Positions 1 to 9,233 of a stretch of DNA of 64,000 bases are shown piece after piece; the first letter of the stretch is position 1, and the number at the start of each line of letters is the position of its first letter. Origin of the DNA: Sphingomonas sp. S2-65 (lineage in GTDB: Bacteria > Pseudomonadota > Alphaproteobacteria > Sphingomonadales > Sphingomonadaceae). The notes beneath the pieces are model-generated. The model had not been told where the DNA came from and did no database searches. It was given only the letters and a program-made list of their open reading frames with translations. The stretch is from assembly GCF_021513175.1 (NCBI RefSeq), contig NZ_CP090953.1, positions 2,104,501 through 2,168,500 of the forward strand, written 5' to 3'. The position numbers and the translations under genes were made by a program.

Positions 1-373
1 CGAACGCGCGCGGATAAAGCGCGCGCAGCCTGGCATCGAGCTGGTCGACGCGGAAATCGAGGCCTTGCGCCTGCTTCATGAGCCGGTCGATGCCATCGAG
101 CTTGTCGAGCAGCCCCTGGAGCTGGGGGAAGTCGATGGACTTCAGGTTCCTGTCCATCCGGAGCAGCACCTGCGCTTCGTTCTGAAGCGACTGGAGCTGG
201 TTGTTGATCTGCTGGAGCGTGCGGGCCGCGGTCAGAATATTCTGGCTGTAGTTGCTCGGATCGAACACGGTGACCTGCGCGCGCGCCGACGTGGCGAAGC
301 CCATGGTGAGCGAGCCTGCGGCAGCCACGCCGAGCGCGGTCGCGACCAGGTATTTGCGGGTGAGGATAGGCAT
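1..373 (-). CDS. trbJ: TrbJ, conjugal transfer protein (partial, runs off left edge)
   Basis: The first 124 codons are visible; the C-terminus lies outside the window. The product starts with a signal peptide (residues 1 to about 33, ending SARAQ), followed by a mature part with the motif DPSNYSQNILTAAR and a glutamine-rich coiled-coil-like stretch (QQINNQLQSLQNEAQ). This is the usual look of TrbJ, the VirB5-like minor pilus/adhesin component of P-type type IV secretion. An AAGGAG ribosome site lies 8 bases before the ATG, inside the end of trbE, and only 5 bases separate the two genes. It is the last visible gene of the trb operon; trbL, trbF, trbG and trbI are expected to follow outside the window. 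Confidence 0.88.
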   Translation of the reverse strand, partial: MPILTRKYLVATALGVAAAGSLTMGFATSARAQVTVFDPSNYSQNILTAARTLQQINNQLQSLQNEAQVLLRMDRNLKSIDFPQLQGLLDKLDGIDRLMKQAQGLDFRVDQLDARLRALYPRAF

Positions 374-378
374 CACTT

Positions 379-2817
379 CTACTCCTTGGCTTGGGGATCG
401 GGGAATTGGGGGAGCAGCGCCGCGGCCCAGTCGAGGCCGGCGTCATCAAGGAACCTGGCGGCGAAACCAGCCCGGCCATGCTCGGCGAGCAGCGTATCAA
501 TACGCATTAGGGTGGCGGGGTCGGAGGCGCCGCACAGCGCCAGGGCGATGGGCCCCAGGCCCAGCTCGAACAGCCGGTTTCCCGCCGACGACTGCAGGTA
601 ATAATGCCGCTTGGGCGTGGCCCGGCTGACGAGCTCGATCTGCCGGTCGTTCAGCCCAAACCGCTCGTACGCGGCGCGGCCCTGCGGTTCGATCGCCGCG
701 GCATTGGGAAGCAGGATGCGCTGCGGGCAGCTCTCGATGATTGCCGGCGCGATGCCGCTGTCGGCAATGTCCGCGAGACTCTGGCTTGCGAAGATCACCG
801 CGACATTCTTCTTGCGGAGCGTCTTGAGCCACTCGCGAATGCGCGCGGCGAACAGGGGATGGTCGAGGAACTTCCAGGCCTCGTCCAGGATCAACAGCGT
901 CGGGCGGCCGGTGAACCGCTCCTCCAGCCGGTGAAACAGATAGGTCAGGACGGGTGCGACCACGCTGCCCGTGCCCATCAGCGCCTCAGTCTCGAAGCAC
1001 TGGACGTCGGCCATGCGAAGATCGTCCTCCGCGGCGTCGAGCAGCCGGCCGAACGGACCCTCGAGCGTGTAGGGCGCGAGTGCCGAGCGGAGCGCCGTGG
1101 ACTGGAGCAGCAGCGCGAGACCGGTGAGGGTACGCTCCTCGATCGGGGCGCTCGCGAGGCTGGTCAGCGCCGACCAGACCGCTTCCTTCACCTCGGGGGT
1201 AACCGCGACCTTCTCATGGGCCATCAGTGCGCCGACCCACTCGGCGGCCCAGGCACGCTCCTCTTCCCGGTCGATCCCGGCCAGCGGCTGGAAGGCGATC
1301 GTTTCACCGGCATCGCCGCCGAGTCCGAGGCCGTGATGCCCGCCGCCCATCGCCAGCGTCGCCGCGCGCGCCGAGCGTCCCATGTCGAAAACGTAGACCT
1401 GGCTGCCTGGGTAGCGGCGGAACTGCAGCGCAATCAGCGCGAGGAGGACCGACTTGCCCGCGCCCGTGGGTCCGACGATCATCATGTGGCCGACATCGCC
1501 GACATGCGTCGACAGGCGGAAGGGAGTCGAGCCGCTGGTCTCGACAAGGAGTAGCGGCGGCCCATCGAGATGGCGGTTACGTACCGGCCCCGCCCAGACG
1601 CTCGATAGCGGCATCAGGTGCGCCAGGTTGAGCGTGTGGACGAGCGGCTGCCGGACATTGGCATAGACCTGCCCCGGCAGGCTCGACAGCCACGCCTCAA
1701 CGGCATTCACGCCTTCCCGGATGCAGGTAAAGCCGAGGCCGTTGACGATCCGCTCGACCGCGCGAACTTGGTCCTCGACCCGCGCGCGATGCGCGTCGGC
1801 CACGGTGATCGTGGTGGTCAGGTAGCCAAAGGCAACATGGTCGCCGCCGAGCGCTTGGAGTGCCAGATCTGCATCGACCATCTTATTGTCGGCGTCGCTG
1901 TCGAGCAGCTGGACCGGCTGGTTGTAGATCACTTCGCGGAGCATCGCGGTGACCGATTTGCGCTTGTTGAACCATTGCCGGCGCAACCGGGTCAGCACCT
2001 TGGTTGCGTCGGCCTTGTCGAGCGCGATGAACCGGGTGACCCAGCGATAGCCGAAGTCCTGGTGGTTGAGCGCGTCGAGGATTCCCGGGCGCGTCGCGTT
2101 GGGAAAGCCCAGGATCGTGAGCGTGCGCAGGTGCAGCTCGCCGAGCATTGGCTCGAGCCCGCCAGTGAGCGGCGTATCGACGAGTAGGCCGTCGAGGTAC
2201 ATCGGCGTGTCAGGCACGGCGATCCTGTGGCGGCGCGGCGAGATCCGGCCGTGCAGGAAGGTCAGCGTCGCCGCATCGTCGAGCGCGGCGATCTCCGGCA
2301 TGAAGCCGGAGAAGAGGTCGAGCGCGCGATCGGTCTCGGCGACGAAGCCCTCGAGTGCCTGGCGCCAGTCGCGCCCTTGTTTATCGCCGCTCCGCTCCAC
2401 CAGCGTGCGGCCGGCGCTGTCCGCCTGGTCGGCAGGCGGCAGGAAGGTCAGCGTCAGATAATAGCGGCTCTCGAAATGAGCGCCTGCGGCTTCGAAGGCT
2501 GCCCGGCGCTCCTCCTCGACGAGCCATGACGCCGCATCGGGGAAGCTGCTCTCCGGATAGCCCAGCGCTTCGTGGCGCTCGGCCTCGATGTGGAGCGCCC
2601 AGCCCGAGCTGAAGCGCTTGAGCACGTTGTTTGCACGGGCGCAGGCAGAAACCAGTTCCGCCTCGGTCGCGGACTCAAGGTCGGGGCCGCGGAAGCGCAA
2701 CGTACGCTGGAAGCTGCCGTCCTTGTTGAGCACCACACCGGGGGCGACCAGCGCGGCCCAGGGCAGATGGTCGGCCAGCCGGTCGGCACGTCCGCGATAT
2801 TCGCGCAGGTTCAGCAT
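379..2817 (-). CDS. trbE: TrbE, VirB4-family conjugation ATPase
   Basis: An 812-residue cytoplasmic ATPase that powers pilus assembly and DNA transfer in the mating-pair complex. The N-terminal VirB4 (CagE/TrbE/VirB) domain covers roughly residues 150-400. The Walker A box is GPTGAGKS (about 449-456) and the Walker B region is PTLLILDEAWKF further on. The ATG at 2817 (MLNLREYRGR) was chosen because the frame upstream is not protein-like and this start overlaps the trbD stop by 7 bases, as is normal in trb operons. Length fits the family. Confidence 0.95.
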   Translation of the reverse strand: MLNLREYRGRADRLADHLPWAALVAPGVVLNKDGSFQRTLRFRGPDLESATEAELVSACARANNVLKRFSSGWALHIEAERHEALGYPESSFPDAASWLVEEERRAAFEAAGAHFESRYYLTLTFLPPADQADSAGRTLVERSGDKQGRDWRQALEGFVAETDRALDLFSGFMPEIAALDDAATLTFLHGRISPRRHRIAVPDTPMYLDGLLVDTPLTGGLEPMLGELHLRTLTILGFPNATRPGILDALNHQDFGYRWVTRFIALDKADATKVLTRLRRQWFNKRKSVTAMLREVIYNQPVQLLDSDADNKMVDADLALQALGGDHVAFGYLTTTITVADAHRARVEDQVRAVERIVNGLGFTCIREGVNAVEAWLSSLPGQVYANVRQPLVHTLNLAHLMPLSSVWAGPVRNRHLDGPPLLLVETSGSTPFRLSTHVGDVGHMMIVGPTGAGKSVLLALIALQFRRYPGSQVYVFDMGRSARAATLAMGGGHHGLGLGGDAGETIAFQPLAGIDREEERAWAAEWVGALMAHEKVAVTPEVKEAVWSALTSLASAPIEERTLTGLALLLQSTALRSALAPYTLEGPFGRLLDAAEDDLRMADVQCFETEALMGTGSVVAPVLTYLFHRLEERFTGRPTLLILDEAWKFLDHPLFAARIREWLKTLRKKNVAVIFASQSLADIADSGIAPAIIESCPQRILLPNAAAIEPQGRAAYERFGLNDRQIELVSRATPKRHYYLQSSAGNRLFELGLGPIALALCGASDPATLMRIDTLLAEHGRAGFAARFLDDAGLDWAAALLPQFPDPQAKE

Positions 2818-3083
2818 GTGAGGTGTCCCCGTTGGCGGAGGTGTCGAGCCAGCACCGCAGCGAAGTCGGGGTCGCGCTTGGCTGCGAACACGGCGAGCGT
2901 GTGCCCCAGCGCCCAGACGACCAGCCCGGCGATCCATTGCTGGAGGCCGAGGCCGAGTGCTGCCGCGACGGTGCCGTTGACAATCGCGATCGTTCGCGGC
3001 GCGCCGCCGAGCAGGATCGGCTCGGCGAGCGAGCGGTGCAGCGGCGCCTCGAACCCGTCGACATGCTGGCCGTCACCGATCAT
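2811..3083 (-). CDS. trbD: TrbD, conjugal transfer membrane protein
   Basis: A 90-residue protein of the TrbD/VirB3 family, which anchors the VirB4-like ATPase at the inner membrane. It has the family-typical amphipathic start (FEAPLHRSLAEPILLGGAPR), then a hydrophobic hairpin (about residues 31-65) and a DPDF motif near the C-terminus. Its ATG overlaps the trbC stop as ATGA, and its own stop overlaps the trbE start, so trbC-trbD-trbE appear translationally coupled. Confidence 0.93.
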   Translation of the reverse strand: MIGDGQHVDGFEAPLHRSLAEPILLGGAPRTIAIVNGTVAAALGLGLQQWIAGLVVWALGHTLAVFAAKRDPDFAAVLARHLRQRGHLTC

Positions 3084-3415
3084 CCGACCAGCGCCCCGCC
3101 GCCGAATGAAAAGAAGGACAGGAAGAAGCTGGATGCCGCGAAGGCGATCGACAGGCCGAAGATGATCTGGATGAGCTTGCGAAACCCGCCACCGGTCTCG
3201 CCAAAGGCAAGCGTCAGGCCGGTCGAGATGATGATGATCACCGCGACGATCTTGGCGACCGGGCCCTGGACGGACTCCAGCACCTGCTGGAGCGGCTCCT
3301 CCCAGGGCATGCCGGACCCGGCGGCATAGGCCTGGGTCGCGGCGCATGCGGCCGCGCTCGCGAGGGCTAGTAGGGCCAGGCTTGGCCCAAAAGCGGGCAC
3401 ATTGAACGTTTTCAT
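3080..3415 (-). CDS. trbC: TrbC, prepilin (VirB2 family)
   Basis: A 111-residue prepilin. A signal peptide (cut near ATQAYA, about residue 32) is followed by a mature hydrophobic segment with two membrane helices (about residues 52-71 and 82-105). The mature sequence begins GSGMPWEEPLQQVLESVQGP, a common start for TrbC pilins. In related systems TrbC is trimmed and cyclised by a TraF peptidase; a TraF-like gene is present at 13.5-14.1 kb. Only 3 bases separate it from trbB. Confidence 0.93.
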   Translation of the reverse strand: MKTFNVPAFGPSLALLALASAAACAATQAYAAGSGMPWEEPLQQVLESVQGPVAKIVAVIIIISTGLTLAFGETGGGFRKLIQIIFGLSIAFAASSFFLSFFSFGGGALVG

Positions 3416-3418
3416 CGG

Positions 3419-4402
3419 TCAAGCTCCTTTGTTTGCGAGGTGGAAGGGGGCGAGCGCGTAGGCGCCGGTGTCCGGATCGACGCCGGAGACGCGCGCGATC
3501 GTATCGATGCGGCGATGGGCACCGCGGCCTGCGATGAACACCACGACGTCGATCGCCTCGGCGATCAGGCGACGCGGCACGGTGACCACCGCCTCCTGGA
3601 CCAGCTGCTCGATGCGGTAGAGCGCGGCCTCGGCCGAATTGGCGTGGACCGTGGCGATCCCGCCAGGGTGCCCGGTGTTCCAGGCCTTGAGCATGTCAAG
3701 CGCCTCGGGGCCGCGCACCTCTCCGACGATGATGCGGTCGGGCCGGAGGCGTAGCGTCGAGCGGACGAGGTCGGTCATCGAGACGAGCCCCGGCCGCGTC
3801 CGCAAGGCCACCGTGTCCGGCGCGGGACTCTGCAGCTCGCGCGTGTCCTCGATCAGGATGACCCGCGCATCGATCCAGCCGATCTCGGCGAGCAGTGCAT
3901 TGGCGAGCGTGGTCTTGCCCGAGCTGGTCCCGCCGGCAACGAGGATGTTGAACCGCTGGGTTACGGCCGCGCACAAGGTCGCAGCGGCGGCAGCGTCCAT
4001 GATGCCGTCGGCGACATAGTCGTCGAGCGTGTAGAGACGCTGGGCGGGCTTGCGGATCGAAAAGCAGGGGCCGGTCGATACCGGCGGAAGCACGCCTTCG
4101 AAGCGCTCGCCGGCACGGCCTTCGCAATGCGGCGGCAGTTCCGCCGAGATGATCGGCTGGCCGGCATGCACCTCGGCACCGGCATGGCTGGCAACCAGGC
4201 GGACGATGCGGTCGACCTGCGCGGCCTCCAGGACGATGCTCGTATCGATCCTGCCTTCGCCGAGCCGGTCGAGGCGCAGTGACCCGTCGGGATTGACCAT
4301 GATCTCGAGCACCAGCGGGTCGGCAAGCGCCGCGGCGATGTCGGGTCCCATGGCGGTGCGCAGCATCGCGCGTTGCCGGTCGGCGGAGAGCGTACCGGTC
4401 AT
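3419..4402 (-). CDS. trbB: TrbB, VirB11-family conjugation ATPase
   Basis: A 327-residue secretion ATPase of the VirB11/PilT class, forming a hexameric ring at the base of the mating channel. Visible motifs are the Walker A box GGTSSGKTT (about 157-165), an Asp box-like ILIEDTREL, and a Walker B/His box region containing RIIVGEVRG and HPGGIATVHANS. Length and order (trbB-trbC-trbD-trbE-trbJ) match P-type trb operons. The ATG overlaps the stop of the upstream ribbon-helix-helix gene as ATGA. Confidence 0.95.
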   Translation of the reverse strand: MTGTLSADRQRAMLRTAMGPDIAAALADPLVLEIMVNPDGSLRLDRLGEGRIDTSIVLEAAQVDRIVRLVASHAGAEVHAGQPIISAELPPHCEGRAGERFEGVLPPVSTGPCFSIRKPAQRLYTLDDYVADGIMDAAAAATLCAAVTQRFNILVAGGTSSGKTTLANALLAEIGWIDARVILIEDTRELQSPAPDTVALRTRPGLVSMTDLVRSTLRLRPDRIIVGEVRGPEALDMLKAWNTGHPGGIATVHANSAEAALYRIEQLVQEAVVTVPRRLIAEAIDVVVFIAGRGAHRRIDTIARVSGVDPDTGAYALAPFHLANKGA

Positions 4403-4800
4403 CGACCCTCCTCCCCGGGAAGAAGCGTGCGGTGCCCGGTCGCCACGGCACGACCGACCTGCGTCACGAAGGCCTCGAAGCGCGCGCGCCCCTGCGCGCG
4501 ACCGACTTGGTCGTTTTCGGCAAGCGGTGCCTGGATCGAGAGCTCGAAGCGGATGAACAGCGCCAGCGTCTCGAGCACGACCTGGCTGTCGCGCTCGAGA
4601 CGGCCTAGGGTGTTGGACATTCGGTCGAGGCGAAGCGCGAAGCGCTCCTCGAGCTCAGACGTGCCGCGCCGGTTGAGCCAGGCCGTCACCGCATCGGCTA
4701 GGATCGCGGACTTGGACGCGCCCGGCTTCGCAGCGAGCGCCTCGAGCCGATCGCTGAGCGGCTTGTCGAGGAAGAGCTGGTGGCGGACGCGCTCGACCAT
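4399..4800 (-). CDS. CopG-like ribbon-helix-helix protein of the conjugation operon
   Basis: A 133-residue protein starting MVERVRHQLFLDKPLSDRLE, a beta-strand plus helix pattern like CopG/ribbon-helix-helix DNA-binding proteins. It continues into a charged alpha-helical part that probably mediates oligomerisation. It lies between traG and trbB with the stop/start junction ATGA on the trbB side and one base between its ATG and the traG stop. A CopG-family protein is common at this place in Tn4371-like and related elements. A role as autoregulator or TraG accessory is inferred. The start was chosen by the junction with traG; longer upstream frames are out-of-frame traG sequence. Confidence 0.8.
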   Translation of the reverse strand: MVERVRHQLFLDKPLSDRLEALAAKPGASKSAILADAVTAWLNRRGTSELEERFALRLDRMSNTLGRLERDSQVVLETLALFIRFELSIQAPLAENDQVGRAQGRARFEAFVTQVGRAVATGHRTLLPGEEGR

Positions 4801-4801
4801 C

Positions 4802-6811
4802 TCAGAACTCCATCTCGAGATCGCCGGACCGTGCGTCCGCCATGTCGATCGCGAAGGCGCGCCGGGCAGCGCTGGCCGCTTGGTCGAGCATGCGCTTGTC
4901 TGCGGCCGGATCTGCGTCGTCCTCGCCCAGGCCGAGCGGACCTGCAGGGGTAAGGTCGACAGGAGTTGGGGGCTCGGCTTCGTGGGCCGGGTGGCGAGCC
5001 TGTTCGAGTCCGCCGCCCTCCTCCTCGCTCTGCGCGATCTCGGCGGAAAGCCGATCGTCCACCGGGCGAACCCGCCCTTGCCAGTCGTCTGGACGCGCTG
5101 GCGGAAGGTCCGCGGTCTCTGCCGCGCGAAGCGGCAGCACTCGCGCTTGGAACGCCGGCTCCTCGAAGTAGCGCAGCTTGCGCGCCCGGACCGGAGGGTG
5201 CCCTGCGACAAGCACCAGCTCATCGGTCGGCGGCAGCTGCATGACTTCGCCGGGAGTCAGCAGCGCGCGGGCAGTCTCCTGCCGACTGACCATGACATGC
5301 GCGAGCCAGGGCGCGAGGCGGTGCCCCGCATAGTTGCGCATCGAACGCTGCTCGGTGGCGGTGCCGAGCGCGTCGGAGATCCGCTTGGCGGTGCGCTCGT
5401 CGTTGGTTGCGAAGGCGATCCTGACATGGCAATTGTCGAGGATCGAATTGTGCTCGCCATAGGCCTTCTCGATCTGGTTGAGGCTCTGCGCGATCAGGAA
5501 GGCGCGGACGCCATAGCCGGCGAGGAAGGCGAGGCTCGTCTCGAAGAAGTCGAGCCGGCCGAGCGTCGGGAACTCGTCGAGCATCATCAGCAGCTTGTGC
5601 CGTCCGGGCGCGCCCGAGGCGTGAAGCTGTTCGGTCAGGCGCCGTCCGATCTGGTTGAGCACCAGACGGATCAGCGGCTTGGTGCGGCTGATGTCGCTCG
5701 GCGGCACCACCAAATAGAGCGACACCGGATGCTTGGCGGCGACAAGGTCCTCGACGCGCCAGTCGGATGCCGCCGTGACGGTCGCGACGGTCGGGTCGCG
5801 ATAGAGGCCGAGGAACGACATCGCAGTCGAAAGCACGCCCGATCGCTCATTGTCGGACTTGTTGAGTACCTCGCGCGCCGCCGACGCCACGACCGGATGC
5901 ACGATCGGCATCTCGTCGCTACCGAGATGGTTCGTCGCCATCATGGCGTGGAGCGTTTCGGTGAACCGACGCCGGGGATCGGACAGGAAGGCCGCGACCC
6001 GGGCCAGCGTCTTCTCCTCCTCCGCGTAGAGGACGTGCAGGATCGCGCCGACGAGCAGCGAATGGCTGGTCTTCTCCCAGTGATTGCGACGGTCGAGCGC
6101 CCCCTCGGGGTCGACAAGAATGTCGGCGATGTTCTGGACGTCGCGGACTTCCTCGGCGCCGCGGCGCACCTCGAGCAGCGGATTGTAGCGCGCCGATCGC
6201 GGATCGGTCGGATTGAACAGCAGGCAGTGCGAGAAGCACGAGCGCCAGCCGGCGGTCAGCTGCCAGTTCTCACCCTTGATATCGTGGACCACGGTCGAAC
6301 CGGTCCAGCTGAGCAGCGTCGGTACGACGAGGCCGACGCCCTTGCCCGACCTGGTGGGCGCGAAGGCCATGACATGCTCGGGGCCGTCATGGCGGAGATA
6401 GCGTGCGCCAAGCCGCCCGAGGAAGATGCCCGCCTCCGCCGCAAGGCCCGCGGCACGAATGTCACGCGAGCCGGCCCAGCGCGCCGAGCCATAGGTGCTG
6501 ACGTTACGCTGCTGCCGTGCGCGCCACACCGACCCGGCGATCGCCGCGCCGCAGCCAAGCAGGCCGCTGGCGGCTGCGATGCTGCCTGCTTCGTCGAATA
6601 CCACCGGCGCATAGGCGTCGAAATGGAACCACCAGGGGAAGATTGCCCAGGGCGCGTAGACCGGTGTGTTTCCGAGGAGGAACCACGGTGCGCCAAGCTC
6701 GGGCTGATAGGCCAGAGATGCGGCCGCCCACTGGGTGGCGGTCCACACGCCACCCAGCACGATCGCCGCGACGATCAGCATCTGGCCGAAGAGGAGCTTC
6801 GTAGGAGTCAT
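4802..6811 (-). CDS. traG: TraG, VirD4-family type IV coupling protein
   Basis: A 669-residue coupling ATPase that links the relaxase-DNA complex to the mating channel. Two N-terminal membrane helices (about residues 9-30 and 78-96) are followed by the TraG/VirD4 core, with Walker A APTRSGKGVG (about 151-160), the conserved VVHDIKGENW, and Walker B KLLMMLDEFPTLG in the second half. It heads the visible traG-trb operon. In related elements the relaxase gene lies directly upstream; here about 3.3 kb of unrelated genes separate the two. Confidence 0.95.
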   Translation of the reverse strand: MTPTKLLFGQMLIVAAIVLGGVWTATQWAAASLAYQPELGAPWFLLGNTPVYAPWAIFPWWFHFDAYAPVVFDEAGSIAAASGLLGCGAAIAGSVWRARQQRNVSTYGSARWAGSRDIRAAGLAAEAGIFLGRLGARYLRHDGPEHVMAFAPTRSGKGVGLVVPTLLSWTGSTVVHDIKGENWQLTAGWRSCFSHCLLFNPTDPRSARYNPLLEVRRGAEEVRDVQNIADILVDPEGALDRRNHWEKTSHSLLVGAILHVLYAEEEKTLARVAAFLSDPRRRFTETLHAMMATNHLGSDEMPIVHPVVASAAREVLNKSDNERSGVLSTAMSFLGLYRDPTVATVTAASDWRVEDLVAAKHPVSLYLVVPPSDISRTKPLIRLVLNQIGRRLTEQLHASGAPGRHKLLMMLDEFPTLGRLDFFETSLAFLAGYGVRAFLIAQSLNQIEKAYGEHNSILDNCHVRIAFATNDERTAKRISDALGTATEQRSMRNYAGHRLAPWLAHVMVSRQETARALLTPGEVMQLPPTDELVLVAGHPPVRARKLRYFEEPAFQARVLPLRAAETADLPPARPDDWQGRVRPVDDRLSAEIAQSEEEGGGLEQARHPAHEAEPPTPVDLTPAGPLGLGEDDADPAADKRMLDQAASAARRAFAIDMADARSGDLEMEF

Positions 6812-7016
6812 GCGGGCCTCCGCCCGCGCGACTCAGTGCGGCGGGCTCAGCCTCGAATGTCGCTCCACCGCGGCTAGAACGTCAGGATCTCCCGGGTGAC
6901 GCCACCTGCGTTCTTGGTGCCAGCCAGACTATCCAGCTCCCGCTCGAACGCGCAGGTGCCGACTGCCCGTAGGACAGCGTCGGCCGGTCACCGCGTTCGT
7001 TGAGGGGCCGCCGCCG

Positions 7017-7154
7017 TCATTTATGGCCGCCATGCCCTGCATTCTGGTTGTTGTTGCGGCTTGGCGTGTTGTCGCTGTTGTCCTGCTTCTTGTTGCCACC
7101 CTCGTCGTGCTTGCGGCTCTGGTCGAAGTCGCCCTTCTTCTTGTGGTCCGTCAT
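7017..7154 (-). CDS. Small hydrophilic 45-aa protein
   Basis: A 45-codon frame, ATG at 7154 and TGA at 7017, encoding an extremely hydrophilic peptide beginning MTDHKKKGDFDQSRKHDEGG and continuing rich in Asn, Lys, Asp, Gly and His. No membrane helix or known domain. A GAGAGG ribosome site lies about 5 bases before the ATG. The amino-acid make-up is far from what random high-GC frames give (few Arg, Ala or Pro), which supports a real gene. Likely intrinsically disordered; function unknown. Confidence 0.6.
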   Translation of the reverse strand: MTDHKKKGDFDQSRKHDEGGNKKQDNSDNTPSRNNNQNAGHGGHK

Positions 7155-7376
7155 CGTGCCTCTCCTCTAGTGTGGCATTCTCGGGATGCGCCTGACCCGC
7201 ATCGTGCCGGGACAAGTCTTGACAGCAGCGGTGACTTGCATGGCCATCGGTGCTCCAGCAACTTCCTGAACCGCCCGGCCGCGGCGCCGTTCCGGCAAAA
7301 ATCGTGTTTCAAACGTGGGTTAGTGGATGCGATGCGACCCTGGCGCGGCAGCAGCGTTGGTGATCGGAGGGAGAGG

Positions 7377-8699
7377 ATGATGCCCGTCGACAACCTGACC
7401 CGCTTGGCCGACTTGGTGGCCGAAGCTGCCGAGCCTTTGCCGAACCTGGACGACCCCTCCTTCGCGGGCGCGTTCGACCGCTTCGGCGATGCCCGCGTGG
7501 TCTGCCTCGGCGAAGCGAGCCACGGCACCTCCGAATTCTACCGCGCACGCGCGGCGATCACCCGGCGCTTGATCGAGCAGCATGGCTTCACGCTGGTTGC
7601 CGTCGAAGCGGACTGGCCCGACGCGGCGGTGCTGGACCGCTTTGTCCGCGACAAGCCGCGCGTGCCCGAAGCTGCGCCGGCGTTCACGCGCTTTCCGACC
7701 TGGATGTGGCGCAACGAAGAGTTCGCCGCATTCATCGGCTGGCTACGGGAGCACAACCACACGCGAGCCGAGGCCGAACGCGTCAGTTTCCACGGCCTCG
7801 ACCTCTACAATATGAGCGCGTCTGTCGCGGCGGTGATCGGGTATCTCGACAGGATCGATCCAGCCACCGCTGCCGACGCGCGCAAGCTCTACGGCTGCCT
7901 CAAGCCGTGGAAGGAGCAGCCCGAAGTCTATGGCCATGTCGCGAAGAGCGAAGGCTATGGCCGGTGCGAGGCTGGCGTCGTGCAGATGTTGCGAACCCTG
8001 ATCGAGCGCGAGCCGTTCTATGCGCCGGACGATCCGGACTCGTTCCTCGACGCGGTGCAAAATGCGCGCCTGGTCGCCAATGGCGAAGCCTATTACCGCG
8101 CGATGTACTATGGCTCGGCGGCAAGCTGGAACCTGCGCGACGAGCATATGGCAGACACGCTGGACGTGCTGCTGCAGCGCAAGGGCCCGGCCGCCAAGGC
8201 GGTGATCTGGGCCCACAACAGCCACATCGGCGACGCACGCTTTACCGACATGGGCCAGAGCCGGGACGAACTGAACCTGGGCCAGCTTGTGCGCGAGAGG
8301 TACGGGGACACGGCCTGCCTGATCGGCTTCGGGACCCATGCGGGATCGGTCGCGGCTGCGGATGACTGGGATGCGCCTATGAAGATCAAGGCGGTCAATC
8401 CGTCGCATTCCGACAGCTTCGAGCGGATCCTGCACGAGAGCGGGGTCGAACGCTTCCTGCTCGATCTGCGCGAGGAAGTCGCCACGGACCAGCTGCGCGA
8501 GGCGCTGCTGGAAGAGCGACTTGAGCGTTATATTGGTGTGATCTACCGCCCGGATACGGAGCGCTGGAGCCACTATTCCGAGGCATCGCTCGCAGCCCAG
8601 TTCGACGCCTTCGTCTGGTTCGACACCACCAAGGCGGTTACGGCGACCGCCGGTCCCGAACAGGCGGGTCCGGACGACACCTGGCCATTCGGCCTCTGA
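7377..8699 (+). CDS. Erythromycin esterase family hydrolase
   Basis: A 440-residue protein of the erythromycin esterase family (Pfam family of EreA/EreB). Conserved pieces are LGEASHGTSEFY (about 44-55), EADWPDA (about 77-83), WMWRNEE, the HGLDLYNM segment and AVIWAHNSHIGDA in the second half. These carry the His and Glu residues used in catalysis by Ere enzymes. The start at 7377 has GGAGG 6 bases upstream; an ATG immediately follows at 7380. Many family members in environmental bacteria have unknown substrates, so macrolide resistance is possible but not shown. It is the only plus-strand gene between traG and the relaxase and appears to be cargo of the element. Confidence 0.9.
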   Translation: MMPVDNLTRLADLVAEAAEPLPNLDDPSFAGAFDRFGDARVVCLGEASHGTSEFYRARAAITRRLIEQHGFTLVAVEADWPDAAVLDRFVRDKPRVPEAAPAFTRFPTWMWRNEEFAAFIGWLREHNHTRAEAERVSFHGLDLYNMSASVAAVIGYLDRIDPATAADARKLYGCLKPWKEQPEVYGHVAKSEGYGRCEAGVVQMLRTLIEREPFYAPDDPDSFLDAVQNARLVANGEAYYRAMYYGSAASWNLRDEHMADTLDVLLQRKGPAAKAVIWAHNSHIGDARFTDMGQSRDELNLGQLVRERYGDTACLIGFGTHAGSVAAADDWDAPMKIKAVNPSHSDSFERILHESGVERFLLDLREEVATDQLREALLEERLERYIGVIYRPDTERWSHYSEASLAAQFDAFVWFDTTKAVTATAGPEQAGPDDTWPFGL

Positions 8700-8825
8700 G
8701 GCTCGCGCCGCGATACGCCTCCGGCTTTAACACACTCTCGTCGGAGTGGCCCGGTCAGCGCGTCCGGTTGGCGGAGCGCGGCCGTTGTAGAACACCGGGT
8801 CCCAAAGCTGCACGGGATGACCCTC

Positions 8826-9233
8826 TCACCTGCGCTCGGCAGCCTCGCGGCTTCGCATGCTGGTCCAAACCCCTGCCGCCAGCCCGGCAAACAACAGGCC
8901 GCTGGCGGCATGCAGCACCATCTGCCCGGCCTCTCCCTCGGCAGCGGTCCTAACCAGCACCAGGTCTCCTGCCGGGGTGATCAGCGTCACCAGCAGCACA
9001 AGGAGCACAGCGCGGGCCGAGGCGTACAGCGTGAGCAGGGCGATATAGCCGGCGAGCGCGAGGTCGCGCAGGCCGACGGCGCGGACATAGCCTTGGCTCT
9101 CCGGACGGGTCGCAGGAACGCCGAACAGGCTCGCCGCCGCGTCCACTCCGAAGAGGAACAGCACGCCCAGGCCGGCGAACAACAGGCTCGCTGCGAGCAG
9201 TGTCCAGCGCAGCGCCCGCGCCTTGATCCTCAC
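8826..9233 (-). CDS. DUF4267-like small integral membrane protein
   Basis: A 135-residue protein with four hydrophobic segments (roughly residues 10-32, 52-70, 72-93 and 105-125). It contains YVRAVGLRDLALAGYIALL, a segment resembling DUF4267 proteins. The GTG start at 9233 overlaps the stop of the DUF4336 gene as GTGA, which is why this start was chosen. Function unknown. It probably forms a two-gene unit with the upstream gene. Confidence 0.72.
   Translation of the reverse strand: MRIKARALRWTLLAASLLFAGLGVLFLFGVDAAASLFGVPATRPESQGYVRAVGLRDLALAGYIALLTLYASARAVLLVLLVTLITPAGDLVLVRTAAEGEAGQMVLHAASGLLFAGLAAGVWTSMRSREAAERR

Noticed and set aside
4373..6877. Long plus-strand open frame opposite traG (over 800 codons)
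   Set aside because: It mirrors the high-GC traG gene on the other strand, is Arg/Glu/Asp-rich without domains or a ribosome site, and traG itself is certain.
6874..6987. Minus-strand fragment ending TREILTF-stop upstream of traG
   Set aside because: Looks coding for about 36 codons but has a stop upstream and no start; too short to name. Mentioned only as a possible scar.
7377..8699. Calling the esterase a proven macrolide-resistance gene
   Set aside because: The family motifs are present, but many relatives have other or unknown substrates; the sequence alone does not decide.
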